Below, in pieces: positions 36,587-48,910 of a DNA stretch of 64,000 nucleotides. Source of the stretch: Cercis canadensis (lineage: Eukaryota; Streptophyta; Magnoliopsida; Fabales; Fabaceae). The stretch's first letter is position 1. Each line of letters opens with the position of its first letter. The notes under the pieces were generated by a model that was given only the letters and a program-made list of their open reading frames with translations, was not told the DNA's origin and searched no databases. A program made the translations under genes and the position numbers. Location of the stretch: the NCBI GenBank assembly GCA_003255065.1, contig QAOA01000712.1:266392-330391 (forward strand), given 5' to 3'.

Positions 36587-37726
36587 ATCAATTCTACAGT
36601 GCAGAGAAAACAGTCATTTTCAAATTAAAATTGGAAGCAAATGATACATGTAAAAAATATGAAATTTATACTCATGCAAGATATGCATCTTAGGGTTCTA
36701 AAAAAATAAGAACCATGCAATTTGGAGTTGTAAAACTCAAGTTATAGTCAAAAGACCGAACACTGCCAATGTTGGACTGACAAGTCTGAGAATGACTATT
36801 TAAAAACTAAATTTGATAATCACTTTCCTAATTGACCAATTTGAATTCAAACATGATAAAAGTAAAAAATTAAGACCAAAACTCAAGATTTTCAAAAAGG
36901 GTCAAGCCTAAACATGCTATCAAAAGAACCAAACAAAATCAAAATAGATCCCAATAAGACCTAAAACCAAAAATTGAGGCAAAGGGTAAACAAGATATAA
37001 AATGATAAAACAAGTAAAATCAACATAAAAATGAAAGAGTTCAGGGGGGAATTTGTGTAAATCAAGTTGAATCAATAAGAAAAAAAGTATAGGTGAAATG
37101 AGACTCATGGAATCAAAATGAAATGGAGGCATTCAAGAGGTAAACGAAGAAAAACATGCACTTCACATTGATTCAAATAAAGACTAACAAGAAAATGGCA
37201 AGAAATCAAGAGAAGAGTAAATGTTAACTTGTGTTCTTTAAGAAAACTCATATTCCTTGCTCAAAAGTGTAGAACCCAACTCCAATAATCTTAAATCATT
37301 CTTGATTTCGTGTTTTTCTCTCCAAAAATATGAAGAACACTCAAGAATACTTTAAGAACTCTCAAGAACACTAAACTTTTTTTTATCAATTTTCCTCTCT
37401 TTGATATTTTTTTTTTTTTTAGGTTCTCTCCCTTCTTTTTTTTTTTTTTTGTTTTCCCATTGAGAGCATCTTATGAGAGGCTTTCTCTCTTTCTTTTTAT
37501 TTATTTTTTATTTATTTTTTATGTAATTAGCTCTCTCAACTTAGTGAGCACATTGGGGGTAGTTTGGTCATTTCCTACCCCTTTTGCACATTCCTCCCAC
37601 TTTTTGATGGTCTTGTTGTGTGAAAAATCCAATAATTCTTTTACAAAATACCCAAGCCAAATTACACACTTCAGCCCATCTAATTTATATTTTTATTTCA
37701 TGCAAAAATAAGGTTAAGAAACTATC

Positions 37727-38400
37727 TGATGCGTTCACGTACCCGAAGGATCGAAACGGAGTGTCTGGATACCAAACTGTGGGATGACCTTGGTTATCTC
37801 AATAGGGTGAACCCTTAGCAAGGAAGGATCCTTGGTAAGTTCAAGTTCAAGTTCTTTGCCCAAGAACAACAGGGAAGCTCTCAATCCAGAGAAACTCAAT
37901 AATTCAGAAACTGAATACTATTAATCTCCAAAACTGTTTTGCAAAGGCATACACGAATTCCTTATATAGGCAATTCGGCTAGGAGGCTACAAGCTATGAT
38001 GGATCCTCTAAGAAAGTTAATAAAACCCTAATACCCAGTTTGGCCCATAGATATAAAGGCCCAAAATATTAAAAACGAATTTAAAACTAATTAAACGTTT
38101 TGGCCCATAAACATAAAAGCCCAAAAATAAAACTAATTAAATTAAACATTATTTTTGGCCTGCTCCAAACTTGGGCTCCAAGCTGGCCCATGTGCACCTT
38201 CTACAAGAGACAGATAAGTGATCCATCTCAACTCTGAACTTGGCCCAGCTGCTCTTTCTTTGGTCTGCACCTCTTGGACTAGGCTCAACAATGCCTCTCT
38301 CACTCGCTTAGCTCTGCTTCTAGTCATCGGGCCTCCAACTCCAAGCAAGGGATCATGAACACTCCTAGGGTTAGGGCATGTAGCAAGCTGATTCGCATCA
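37727..38400 (-). mobile_element. Solo LTR, Ty3/gypsy, with a polyprotein tail encoded inside it
   Basis: A 674-bp block from TGATGCGTTCACG to ATTCGCATCA with inverted ends TGATGCG/CGCATCA and a perfect 5-bp TSD CTATC (37722-37726 and 38401-38405). On the minus strand it encodes a segment with GPMTRSRAKRVREALLSLVQ, matching the C-terminal tail of some Ty3/gypsy polyproteins. In this family, then, the polyprotein reads into the 3' LTR, as in the element at 52457. A TATA-like TATATAGG near 37974 fits the LTR promoter. Confidence 0.85.
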
Positions 38401-39264
38401 CTATCATTACCAATTTTCCTAAAATTGTCTTGCACAAGTACCTTCCATGAAGCTTCCTTAAGGCTAGATTCTTTCACTTATGCTTTACAATATTTCTTAA
38501 ACCCTAGTTGACATTCTTTCTAATTTTTAATTATATTAAAATCATTTTTGCTTAAATAAAACAAGAAATCCTAAAAGGGAGCTTCTTAGCACTTTCCTTT
38601 CCTTGACACTTGTAAGGCACATGCAATATCCATTCTCTTGATATTTTTCTAAAACCCTAATGAAACTTTCTCCCTTAGCTTGGCCAAAAATCACCTCCAG
38701 AATTCTTACAAAGTTATTTTATTTTTGATTAAGAATAAAAACTATAAAACCCTAATGAGCCAATTAGACCAAATTAGGTCAAAGTGAGCCCAAAGGGCTC
38801 AACCTTAGACCTAAGTTGGTCCAATTGGACTCAAATAAAACCTCAAGAATATGAAATAGTCCAGCAATTATTTTTCATTTATTTGGACCAAAACATTTAG
38901 AAAACAAAAATTGAGTATGCCCAAAGGCTCCTAAAATAGGGTTTTAACAAAACGGGTCAAGTCCAAAATATGAGTTTTGACCCAAAATCACTAAAAGTCT
39001 AAAATATTATAATCTTTATGTCCAAACAAAGTATTTAAAGAAAATCAAATAGGCCAATGCCCAAAGACCAAAACTTTGATCCAAAGCAAAAAGAGGTCTT
39101 AAAGACTTCAAAATCAAATTTTCCACTTGAAAACATAAATTTTGAATTTAAATAAAAATAATTAAAAACAATTTTTTTGAAAAACGTATAACACCTCTGG
39201 ACAAAATATGGTGTCTACACCTATTGCCTTACTACATACTTCTTTCATGTTTATTGCTTGTAAA

Positions 39265-41179
39265 CATTACAGGAAAATTTTAGGATTCCAATGAAAGTTT
39301 TTTGTTAGAATTTCGAATTTTAACAAAAATTGAATCATTGGAGAAACAACTGTTAAAATTGAAAAATTCCAACAAAATTTTACCATTGAAATTTAGTCAT
39401 GTAAAAAAAATTTCAACGAAAATTCTGTTAGAATTTTTAAAAATTAAAAATTTATTTTTTATCTTTTGAAATTCCAAAGGAATGGAATTTCCATTGGAGT
39501 TTCCTAAGATTTTTTCCTTTTAATTTTAAAGGTAAATTCTTAAATAATATTTCTTAAAAATCAAAATATATCATTCACAAATATTCTATTTATTAAATAA
39601 TTTCTATAACACAAATATTCTTTTCATTAAATAATTTCTATAAGTTAGTAATGTCTTGAGTAAAACAAAATTAAATTTCAAATAATTACATTAAGTTTAT
39701 CCTCTACATAATTAGTTTTCAACATATTCAACCAAACTACATGTGCAATATATTTTCAAATGTATAATTGCTTTGTAGCTCATTCTTCTCCAACCTACAA
39801 AAAACATTTAAAAAAATATTAGAAAGAATTCAAGAGCATATTGTTAAAAAAAAAAAAAAGAAATAACATTTTCATGTCCAAAAAATGCATAAATTGAGTA
39901 ATAGCCTAAGTAATTCCATATTCCATAAAAAAATACCTAAAAATAATAAAACAACTTCAAATCACCCATACTTTAAAAGCCCTCAGGAAATTTAACTAAA
40001 AAAAGTTTACACTATCCATTTTTTAATTTTTAAATTCAGATATAATTACCCTAAAAATAAAAAAATTTCATATTCCACAAAAAAAATACCAAAAATCATA
40101 CAAAAACTTTAAATCACTCATACATCAAAAGCCCAAAAGAAATTAAACTAAAAAAAATTTACACTAACCATTTTTTTTTTTTAAATTGAGACATAATTAC
40201 CTTAATAATAAAAAAATTTATATCCATAAAAAAATACCAAAAAATCATAAAATAATTTCAAACCACCCTATACATCAAAATCACAAAACAAATTTCACGA
40301 AATAAAATCCACACATTGTCAATTTGGCCATCCCATTTTTGAACTCAATTTAAACCCTAAATTAAACAACTAATCATGCATCTAATTTGTAATTATGCAA
40401 TTTAACTAGTTCTACATGTCATTTTAACTTCAATCCATTAATTAAAACAAAATAATAATAAGAAACTAATCTAAATCAAAGTGACAACGGAGAAAGGGGA
40501 TTTGGGTTTTGGATAATTGAAAAACTTACCTAAGGAATGAGAGCTCAACCCACACACTACAAATGGAAGAATGATGTTGGAAATCCACTGAAAAATGGAC
40601 CATGCCACCGAAAATGGAGGATTGGAGGGGGAAGGGAAGAGAGAAAGATAGAAGAGTGATTTGGGTAAAGAAGAAGTGATAAGTGAGAGAGAAATATGGG
40701 GAACTCGGTTGTATTTGAATTTCTGAATTCCAATGGAATTTTTCTATTAGAATTCGAGAAAAATTCAAAAAAAGTAGAATGCATTAGTGAGATGGTGTGT
40801 TTCACTAAAAAAAAATTAAAAAATTTCAACAGAAATTCTAAATGAATATACCATTGGAATTTTAAAAAAAAATTCTTAGAAAATAAAAAAAAAATTAATT
40901 TTAAAAAATTCCAAGAGAATATTCCAGAAGAATACTCTTTTGGAATTTTTATTAAAATTTTAAAAGAATTAGTCTTCTAAAAATTTCAACGGTATATTCC
41001 GTTGGAATATTTTGTTGGAATTTTGAAACAAATTTCCCTCCCCTTCTAAATTGAATTCTAACATAACAGAATTCTGTTGGAATTTTTTAAAAATGTCTAC
41101 CGTTGAAATTTTCATTAGAATTTCTTAAAAAATTCTAACTGAAAGATTTCTATTGGAAAACAAAGATTTTCTTGTAGTG
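39265..41179. mobile_element. Non-autonomous CACTA (En/Spm) element
   Basis: The right end, read inward, is CACTACAAGAAAATCTTTG, the classic CACTA terminus. The left end is CATTACAGGAAAATTTTAGG, the same with two changes. Subterminal regions are packed with short AATTCCAATGGAATT / TTCCAACGGAAT-type repeats in both orientations, also typical. The adjacent 3 bp (AAA left, AAT right) only partly match. Inside there is AT-rich sequence and short unconvincing open frames (about 40526-40829, minus); no TnpA or TnpD protein is recognised. Confidence 0.8.
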
Positions 41180-41870
41180 AATTTTTCTATAGATAAGGCA
41201 GTGGGTTTCTTCATTTCTTTATAGTCTGCAACAAAAACTCAACAAGTCCTCTGCTAGGACTTGTTATTTATGTACTTTTTATTCTCAAACTTTTGCTGAA
41301 TGTCACAATGCAGGAATTGTTGTTTTCTTGATACTTTCGATGAGAATATTTGCCTCCTCATCAAATGATTAAATGACCACCTATTATCAATAAGAGGTTG
41401 AACTCTTGACATTATTATCTTTCAGAATTTGTACCGAAGATTGTTCAAACCAGATAGGCACAAACATTTAATGATTTATATATATGATTTTTATCTATTA
41501 AACCATATGTTGAGTCAAAAATCTATACGAGCGGCTTGTTTTATATGTTTTTAGTAATAAACACTTCATAAAATTATCTAATTATGATCTAGGTATATTA
41601 AATAGTTTTTATATGATTAACTTCAACAAAACATGATAAAAATTAATTAAACTATAAATGTTATTTAGACTCAATCATAACTGTCCATTTAATTTTCTGA
41701 TAATGTTTATAATAAAAATATCTTTGGAATATAAAAACATCTTAAATAAAAATACATAAATAGTTTAAGAAGTTTGATATGTTAAATTTGACTTGTTGAA
41801 AACAAAATCGTAATATTTTCGTCACTTATGTAAATATTTTATTTTCTACAATATGTGTATTAAATAATAA
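41180..41870. other. AT-rich intergenic spacer
   Basis: About 700 bp with no gene, repeat family or RNA gene that I can recognise. Confidence 0.5.
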
Positions 41871-41871
41871 C

Positions 41872-41922
<51 letters not shown>
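41871..41922. repeat. (TA)n(GA)n microsatellite at the pararetrovirus edge
   Basis: About ten TA and about sixteen GA dinucleotides in a row, ending 20 bp before the viral primer site. Endogenous caulimovirids are known to be found often next to TA-rich dinucleotide repeats. Confidence 0.9.
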
Positions 41923-41929
<7 letters not shown>

Positions 41930-41942
41930 CCTATGTCACAAA

Positions 41943-41955
41943 TGGTATCAGAGCC
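41943..41955 (+). other. Primer-binding site, tRNA-iMet (pararetrovirus)
   Basis: TGGTATCAGAGCC is the complement of the initiator tRNA-Met 3' end and is the conventional map origin of Caulimoviridae genomes. Confidence 0.88.
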
Positions 41956-42694
41956 TGTAACCTATTAAATTAGGTGGGGATAATAAGGTGTGTGTGACTC
42001 TTTTTCAATCATGACCTTATACTAATGGCTAGATGGTTAACCTATAGAGCCAATAGATATAATGGTTATGCTTTCTTAGAAGATCAAGCCTTGATTAGAT
42101 ATTTTAGGAGTATTCTTCAAGATAAAGAACTTGTTCAAACCTTAGATCCTTACTACGTACATATTCTCCAATATCAAATAACATTAAGATAAAAAAGAAT
42201 TTCATATTTAAGTATCTAAGTAATATGCCAGCATATTATGGTTCGTACATAGAAAATAAAAAACTTGCTTATTGGTACTATAGCAGTAGAGCTAATTATC
42301 TTAGAAAGAATAGGCCTTATAATCAAAGATTAATTAAGCATTATCAAAAGATTGCTACATATACATTTAAGAAGCTTGTTTATCTAGTTGTTTAGCCACT
42401 ATTCAAATATTTGATTTAGAAGTTCACTAAGTTGGACAAAGATCTTTAAAGTCCAAGACTTTGTAAGATATCAAGACTTTAAGAAGATTAATAGTCTTTC
42501 TTGACTTAGTGTTGGTCAGCCGGAAAACGTGGTCCCAGTAGTAAGTCTTAGAGAGGCAGTGAAACCGTTGGTCAGCGTGGTGGTCTCAGTGAGTTCAAGA
42601 GAGATAATTAATTGGATTAGAGTTAAGATAAATTATAATGTCAAGAATGATTAAAAGAGTGTTGTCTAGCTGATATGAACCTTCTAGTTCAAAT

Positions 42695-43420
42695 ATGGAA
42701 GAACGTGATTATTCAACAGATAATCAAGATGATAGTAATAGTAGAGAAGTTGTTATTTCTAGAATAGAGCAAAACTTACAAAATTGGACTATTCCAAAGA
42801 TTCCATCAACAAAAGTTTATCAAAAAGGTAGCTTTGACATATTTCAAAATTATGTTATCAAAACAGTAGAACAAACAATATTAGTCAAAAAAAATCAAAA
42901 GATACAATCTATCTTCTTTCAGAAGATATGATTAGAAAACATAGACATAAAGGTTTTAAATATCTCCATATAAGATTAGTTCAAATAGCAGTTAAACCTC
43001 TTCATAGGCTAGGAATAGATACACCTATCCTAGTGTGTTTTAGAGATAAAAGAGTAGTAGAATTCAAAGATTCAGTCAAAAGAGTAATCTAGTCAAATCT
43101 TCATAATGGTCTCGTATATATAGACTGTTTCCCAAATTACACCATGAGAATAAGTCATTTTCAAACTTCAAACTTTTTAGAACTAAAAATTAAGTCAAAA
43201 GAAGAAAAAGTTTTTTTCTAGGAATAGAACACATGACAGTTATATTTAGAGTTTGTTACAAAGTCATGAAAACAAAAATGAATATAGGTTATATCAAACA
43301 ATCTCCAAGAGATAAAACCTTAATAATGGAAGTCAATATTCAAAATTCCCAGTCAATAACTCCTAAGAGGTTAAGACATGATGAAATTTCATACGTAGAT
43401 AAATGAGAATTAGAAGATTC
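42695..43420 (+). pseudogene. Movement-protein region of the pararetrovirus (fossil)
   Basis: Contains segments recognisable as the 30K-superfamily movement protein of caulimovirids (KYLHIRLVQIAVKPLHRLG, then TPILVCFRDKRVVEFKDS and a YIDCFPNYT-like motif). In living relatives this protein opens plasmodesmata for virus spread. The region is decayed and not translatable as a whole. Confidence 0.75.
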
Positions 43421-43839
43421 AGTTCCTCCTAAAACTCAAGAAATTCCATAATTAAATCATATTATAACATCTCCTTCAGGGAATGTTACTCTTAAGTTTA
43501 GTAGATTAAACTCTACTAGATATGAACCATCAACTCATCATAGTTATGCTAGGAGATTAGTAGATTTCTCTTCCATAAATTCTTCAGAAATAAACTTTAG
43601 ACTTGTAATTCCAAAACATGTTTATTAAGAAACTCAAAATTCAAATTCACCAAATATGTCTCCAACTAGGTCAAATTTTCATAGTCAACTTAATGTCATA
43701 TCAAAAGAATTCTAAATAGATAAAGATTATCTTAGAGTACTAAAATTGAGTGTATTCTAATTTTATCTAGAGAATCAATGAGTGAATATAAGTGATAATC
43801 TAAAGGCAGAAATATTAAATCAGTGACAAGTAGAAAAAT

Positions 43840-46363
43840 GGATGAGAAATATCTAGGGCTTTTGATTTCGCCATAGTTCTGATGATTTGCTATTCCTAAT
43901 TCATTAACCAAGAACAATCTTCCTAATTGCTAGCCAAGAACCCTAAATTATTTATTAGTCTTTCTCAAGGTCAAACAAAAATATTTTTAAGTTATGAACT
44001 GATAAACAATATTTTTATACAGTATTTAACCCTCATATTTAGTTTCTTAAACCTCTTTTAGGCTGATTTGATTGAGCTTGGGCCGCATTTCATTAGTTTG
44101 TTTCCAATTGGGCTTAATTGTGTTTTTTAGCATTATTGGGAACTTTACACTATCTCTGTTTTTCGGGCATAACTTGAGTTCTAGGCATCTAATAATTATG
44201 AATCTTACCTTGCAGGAAACCTGAGAGAATTCTCTACAACTTTGATTTAGAGCTTAAAGTCTAATTCGGATGTCCAGCAGGTCATTTTTGGCTTGGAAGT
44301 CAGGGCAGAGATGCTGTTACTGGACCCTGACCTGTATGAAGAGATTGAGCCATAACTTGGGCTGTGGGTGTCTTCAGGACCTAAAACTAGTACCATTGGA
44401 TAGCTAAGACATAAATCTTCAACTCTTGTGAAGACCACTTCTCTAAAATGTGGATTTTTGATGGTGCTATTGCCCCTTGAAATCAGCTAATAGGTCCAGA
44501 TAGCTGTTTAGAGTTAATTGAACCTAACTTTCTCATCTTAGGCCCAATTAAGCCTAAACCGGTGCCCAATTAAAGCTAAGGTCTAGGAGATTAATTCTAA
44601 CCTAGGGGTAATCTTGGTGTGCAATTAATTTAGTACAAGTAGGTTAAGGAGGCAGACATTTTTGGCATTCTAGACTAGATAGTTTTTAGTAGATAGTTTT
44701 CTTTGTCTCTTTTGTTCATTCTAGAGACTCACTGTTTTATGGCTTTCTTTCTCCATTAGAGCTCGGATTTGATGACCATGGAAGAGTAGAACTTTTGTAA
44801 CTAAGCTAGACTCCTAATTGAATTCTGTTTGATTTTGAGATTCTGTATTTATTTGATTCAAGTTTAATGCAATTATGTTCCTCTATGGATTTCTGCCTTA
44901 CCTTGGTTTTTATATGGATTATGAAGATTTCTATTGTTCTTATGAATGTTGAGGTATGAAATAGAATTTAGATTGATTGATTTTTAATTTGTTGCGTGAA
45001 TCTAGAGAAGTTTTGTGCTAATTGATGTTCGGTTTTAGGTTAAACAACTAATTACTAATTTTGTGTGATTGCAAGGATTAGTGATGTATGTGGTTAAATT
45101 GAATTCTGAATGATAATTCAGTAGGAACACTTAGTTATAATTAGAGATTTCGGTTTTGACTAAACTCAATTAGCAGACTTGATTAATCATGTTCAATATA
45201 GGATGAATCAAACCAATTCTTGATGGATGTCTAGCTAGGTTATGTTTTTATCAACTGATTTAATCCCTGTTTAATTCTGCAATTTACAATTTGGTAATAT
45301 AATTTGTGTTCAAAAATCCCTTGTTAGTAATTTTGAAATTGTTAATTAGTCATTGCATTCCATGAGAGACTTCCCGGATCAGCCTTGTATTGCATTCTTT
45401 ATAGGAGATTTGGTTTAATTTAATTGGATAACGATAATTCTAATCATGAACCCACTATATTCCTATGTGAATTGCGAATAACCTAGAAATTCACTTAATT
45501 CTATGGTTCTTTTAAAATAGCTACATAAACCATAAAGGTATATTTTTATCCCTTATGAAATTTATGTTCTTAATCTCTATGATCTTTAATTACAAATTAC
45601 CTCTCAGTCTCATTGTAATTATCTAATCAACTAATTGATGATCAAACAATTAGAATCATGAAGAATTAAGAAGAATAAGACAATTAATAAAGGAGTTCTT
45701 GAATTAAAAAAATAGAAAATCACAAATCTTCCTAACTAGGCTACATCATAGCCCTATAAGGGAATTTAGTTCATAACTAAAAATAAAAGCAAGTTGAATA
45801 ATTCCTAGACATAATGATAAAGGGAAGAAGAAGAAAACTCAGTTGAGAAGTCACAAATCTGCTGTCCAATTTGCACCTCTTAATCCTTGTTTTGCTCTTA
45901 CTTTCTTGCTTCAAAAAGGTCTAGGAGATCCCCAAAACTAAAACCTAAAAGTTGCTTAAATACTAAACACACTACTCTTAATCTATTAGGAAACTAAGCT
46001 ACGTATGTGGAAAAATAAGTGACAGATGCTGAAATTCTGGTGCTGGGCATAGCGACGCCCAACAACTTAGCTAAACATGGAGTTGGCAGAGGATGTGCGT
46101 AGCGATGCCTAGAACTTGGCAAATGAGTGCATGGGCAAAGGAGGAGCGTTGGGATGCTCAGGAGCTAGCGTAGCGACACCCAGAGACTTGCTTCAACTTG
46201 CCAGAACTTCTCCTAAATGCATCTTACACCAAAGAAATTCCACATTTCACATTAAACCTACAAAATAGACAAAATCAACAAGTTTAAAGCTCACATATCT
46301 CAAGAAACAAATACAAAATTAAGCTAAAAGCATCTATAAAGTGGATATAAAATCCACCTAACA
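43840..46363 (-). mobile_element. LTR of family B (minus strand) inserted in the pararetrovirus, itself interrupted
   Basis: The reverse complement matches the LTR of element B (13442-14709): near 43845-43995 the phrases around AGCCAAGAACCCTAAATTA, then from 45452 TTCCTATGTGAATTGCG onward to 46363, ending ATCCACCTAACA, the complement of the LTR start. The two halves are separated by the family C solo LTR at 44000-45446. The left limit near 43840 is blurred and no TSD for this insertion is clear. It is more diverged than the LTRs of the full element, so older. Confidence 0.85.
44000..45446 (+). mobile_element. Solo LTR, family C, nested in the family B LTR
   Basis: A 1447-bp LTR from TGATAAACAATA to GATAATTCTAATCA with a perfect 5-bp TSD TGAAC (43995-43999 and 45447-45451). 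Removing it restores the continuous family B sequence GTTATGAACCCACTATATTCC-like. It is a distant relative of family A (shared layout: CTCATATTTAGT, GGGCATAACTTGAGTTC, AGGGGTAAT). A second, partial copy lies at 25338-26202. Confidence 0.92.
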
Positions 46364-46370
46364 ATTAGTA

Positions 46371-47090
46371 GTGTCGACCAAGAAAATGAAATTGTTTCAA
46401 ACAAAAATTAGATTCTTAGGGTTTGATATCTATCAAGGAACTATTAAGCCTATTAGCAGATCAATAGAATTTTCAAATAAATTTCCTGATGAAATCAAAG
46501 ATAAAAATCAATTACAAAGATTCTTAGGATGCTTAAATTATATTTCTGATTTTATTCCAAATTTAAGGCAAAAATGTAAATTGTTATTCAAAAGACTTAG
46601 GAAGAATCCTCCTGCATGGAATCAAGATATGACTCAAGTCATTAAAGATTTAAAAATTTATCTCAAAACCTTCCTTGTTTAGGAATTTCTGACCCTTTAG
46701 CCTATATGATAGTAGAAATTGATGTTTCTGACATAGGTTATGGGGGAATCTTTAAGCAAAGAAAAATAGAAAGTAGTCAAGAACAAATAGTGAGATACCA
46801 TTCAGGATTATGGATCGAGTCTCAAAAGAATTATTATACAATCAAAAAAGAAGTTTTTTCCATTGTTTTATGCATCTCAAAATTTCAAGATGATTTAATT
46901 ATTAAAACTTTGTTTATTAAGAGTCAATTGCAAAACTGCAAAATATGTTTTACAAAAAGATGTTCAAAATGTAGTTTCTAAACAAATTTTTGTAAGATGG
47001 CAAGCAATATTATCTTGTTTTGATTTTCAAATAGAATTCATTAAAGGAGAGAGAAATTCCCTTCCTGATTTTCTTACTTGTGAATTCCTA
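46371..47090 (+). pseudogene. Reverse transcriptase / RNase H region of the pararetrovirus (fossil)
   Basis: Recognisable segments: KIRFLGFDIYQGTIKPI and LQRFLGCLNYISDFIPNL (RT thumb/connection), then IVEIDVSDIGYGGI (start of RNase H, with the catalytic Asp context) and KNYYTIKKEVFSIVLCISKFQ. The wording is close to that of florendovirus-type caulimovirids rather than Ty3/gypsy. Decayed, with a few breaks. Confidence 0.8.
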
Positions 47091-47094
47091 TAGG

Positions 47095-48266
47095 GAAAAA
47101 ATGTGTAAGAAAAATACAATAACCAATGTGTCAAAAGCCTCACCATCCACTTCAAAAACCTTACCATCATCATCAAATTTACCAAATCCATCTCAAAGAA
47201 CAATCCCAACAAGACTTACTTTAGGTTCTACACTTTCTCAAAATGGATTCCAAAGCTTAGGAACTATTCCACATCCCAGATCTTATCATAGTGCTTTAGT
47301 AACCCCAAACAATGAATCATCCCATGTTCCAAACAATGAACCATCCTATGTTCAAAAACCTATTTTGCTAAATATATGTTTTCTTGAACCTCATGAAAGA
47401 CAAAACAATATCAAAGACATGGTTGAAAAGATTTTCCCAAAAAAATTTCATTACTTTCCAGAAGATATCTCCAAAAGTAAAATATTTTACAAACACATTT
47501 TAGTAGACACCGGTTCAATATATATCACTCATAATAGAAATGATGATAATAAAATTACTTATTCAAAAGTCAAAATCAGAAGAGTTCTTTCTGAAATAGA
47601 ATGGAATCAAAATCCCTTTACCAAAAAGAAAATTTCCAAACCCATAAAGCTTTTGATTATTTTAATTACCAAAAAGCTTTGTTTAATTTCCTATATCTAG
47701 CTCCTTATAATCATTCATGGTTCCTGTATTTCTATCAAAATATCAGTCCTTCACTTCCTTTATGGTTCAAAGAATGGTTCTTCTTTTGCGGACCTATCAC
47801 TCAAATTTTTGACCCACAAGTTTATCAAGCCTATCTTTTATTCAAAGATAATACCCTAAAAATTCCTGAAATAGATAAATTCTTATCCTTTTGTATCAAA
47901 TTCAATATTGCCTGGATCCTCTGTTGGTCTTATGATTTAAATCAAGATCCTCTATTCCACCCCTATTTTCCTCAAAAATTGATTAGAATATTCAAAGTAA
48001 AATGATGGAGGAAATTTGACCTTTCACTAGCAAATGTGTCCAAAGTTCAAAAGTATTTAGCACAAATTAATTCCCGAACATCAGTTCAACAAGAGACATT
48101 GTCTTCAAAAGGTAAAGCAGTGCTCATGAATAAAATTGCTATGCTCAAAGAAAAACTCAAAGAAGTAGAGTCTCAAGTAGCTTCCTCAGAATCAGAAGAA
48201 GTTAATTCAAGTTTTACACCTCAAAATGAAGATGATTGTTATGGAATAGACATCATGATGGATTAA
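47095..48266 (+). pseudogene. Second protein region of the pararetrovirus (fossil)
   Basis: A Ser/Thr/Pro-rich start, then a region with HSWFLYFYQNISPSLPLWF and FFFCGPITQIFDPQVYQAY, and a C-terminal coiled-coil-like stretch (KIAMLKEKLKEVESQVASSE). This resembles the unknown-function second protein of florendoviruses as I remember it. Function unknown. Not whole. Confidence 0.6.
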
Positions 48267-48501
48267 AGTTGCTCAAGTTCCAACAAGATTCACATGCTAC
48301 AAGAATCTTATGCCACAAGTCAACATCTCAAAAACATTCAAAAGCTTTTATTATGAAGACTTTTCAACAAGACAAAAGTTGGCAAAGTTAAAAGATTCAA
48401 GACATCATGAAAGTATCTTTACACATCACCAAAGAAGACAAAAGTAGTAAAACAAGATATGACTCCAGAATTGAAACATCTTGAAGTCCAGCCCTCATGC
48501 C

Positions 48502-48510
48502 TATAAAAAG
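48502..48510 (+). promoter_or_regulatory. TATA box of the pararetrovirus promoter
   Basis: TATAAAAAG preceded by an A-rich and AAG-rich 200 bp, placed after the last protein region, where caulimovirids have their single genomic promoter. The leader that follows contains GGAGGACTACCGCCAGA twice (about 48754 and 48815). Confidence 0.6.
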
Positions 48511-48910
48511 GCATTCTCAAAACATAAGTTCACAAGTTGAAAGAGAGTAGAGTTGAAAGTTTCAAGTTACAAGCCAAGTCCTAAGGAAAACCTTTCATTA
48601 GCCATCAAAATTCCTCTTCTCCTTATGTATTCAAACTTTGTTTGTATTTAATTTCAAAGCAAGTTTCAAGAACTTCAAAAATTGTAAGTTTTATCTTATT
48701 CAATATCAAGTTTAATTTCAAGAATTTGCATTCATGATCCCTTTCCTACATTTTGGAGGACTACCGCCAGACTAGCTCCCCTTTCATAACATTCATCCCT
48801 TTCCTGCTTTTCTGGAGGACTACCGCCAGATTAGCTTTCCTTTTAAATTACTGTTCATTTTACTGTTCTCATTACTGCTTCAAGAAAATTATGCATATAA
48901 TGTTACTTTT

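Larger units (their letters stand above)
35160..39217 (-). mobile_element. Degenerate LTR-like region (Tat/Ogre-like), minus strand
   Basis: The right edge, read on the minus strand, starts TGTAGACACCATATTTTGTC. The left part reads GTGGGGTGCCTAACACC. Both phrases resemble ends of very long LTRs of Tat/Ogre-type elements. A pair of related ~100-bp blocks (about 36480-36590 and 36690-36780; key phrases AGGGTTCTAAA and AACTCAAGTTATGACC / AACTCAAGTTATAGTC) lies inside. A solo LTR (37727-38400) is inserted in it, and an N join at 36255 duplicates about 330 bp. No TSD was found, so the limits are tentative. Confidence 0.4.
41923..48900 (+). mobile_element. Endogenous pararetrovirus (Caulimoviridae, florendovirus-like), fossil
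   Basis: A virus fossil with parts in order: tRNA-iMet primer site (41943), movement-protein region (about 42900-43420), reverse transcriptase/RNase H region (about 46371-47090), a second protein region (about 47095-48266) and a promoter with TATA box (48502). It is broken, with several breaks, and is further interrupted by an LTR (about 43840-46363). The reverse transcriptase and second-protein segments resemble those of florendoviruses, endogenous caulimovirids widespread in angiosperms. There are no LTRs at its ends. Judged old from its decay and from being older than two successive insertions. Limits are approximate. Confidence 0.85.

Noticed and set aside
37765-37785. A tRNA-Met-like primer site (minus strand TTTGGTATCCAGA) near the end of the solo LTR
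   Set aside because: The TSD CTATC and the inverted ends TGATGCG/CGCATCA place it inside the LTR, so it is probably a chance match.
40526-40829. Two overlapping minus-strand open frames inside the CACTA element
   Set aside because: Low-complexity Phe/Ser/Leu/Pro text from T/C-rich DNA; no TnpA or TnpD similarity recognised.
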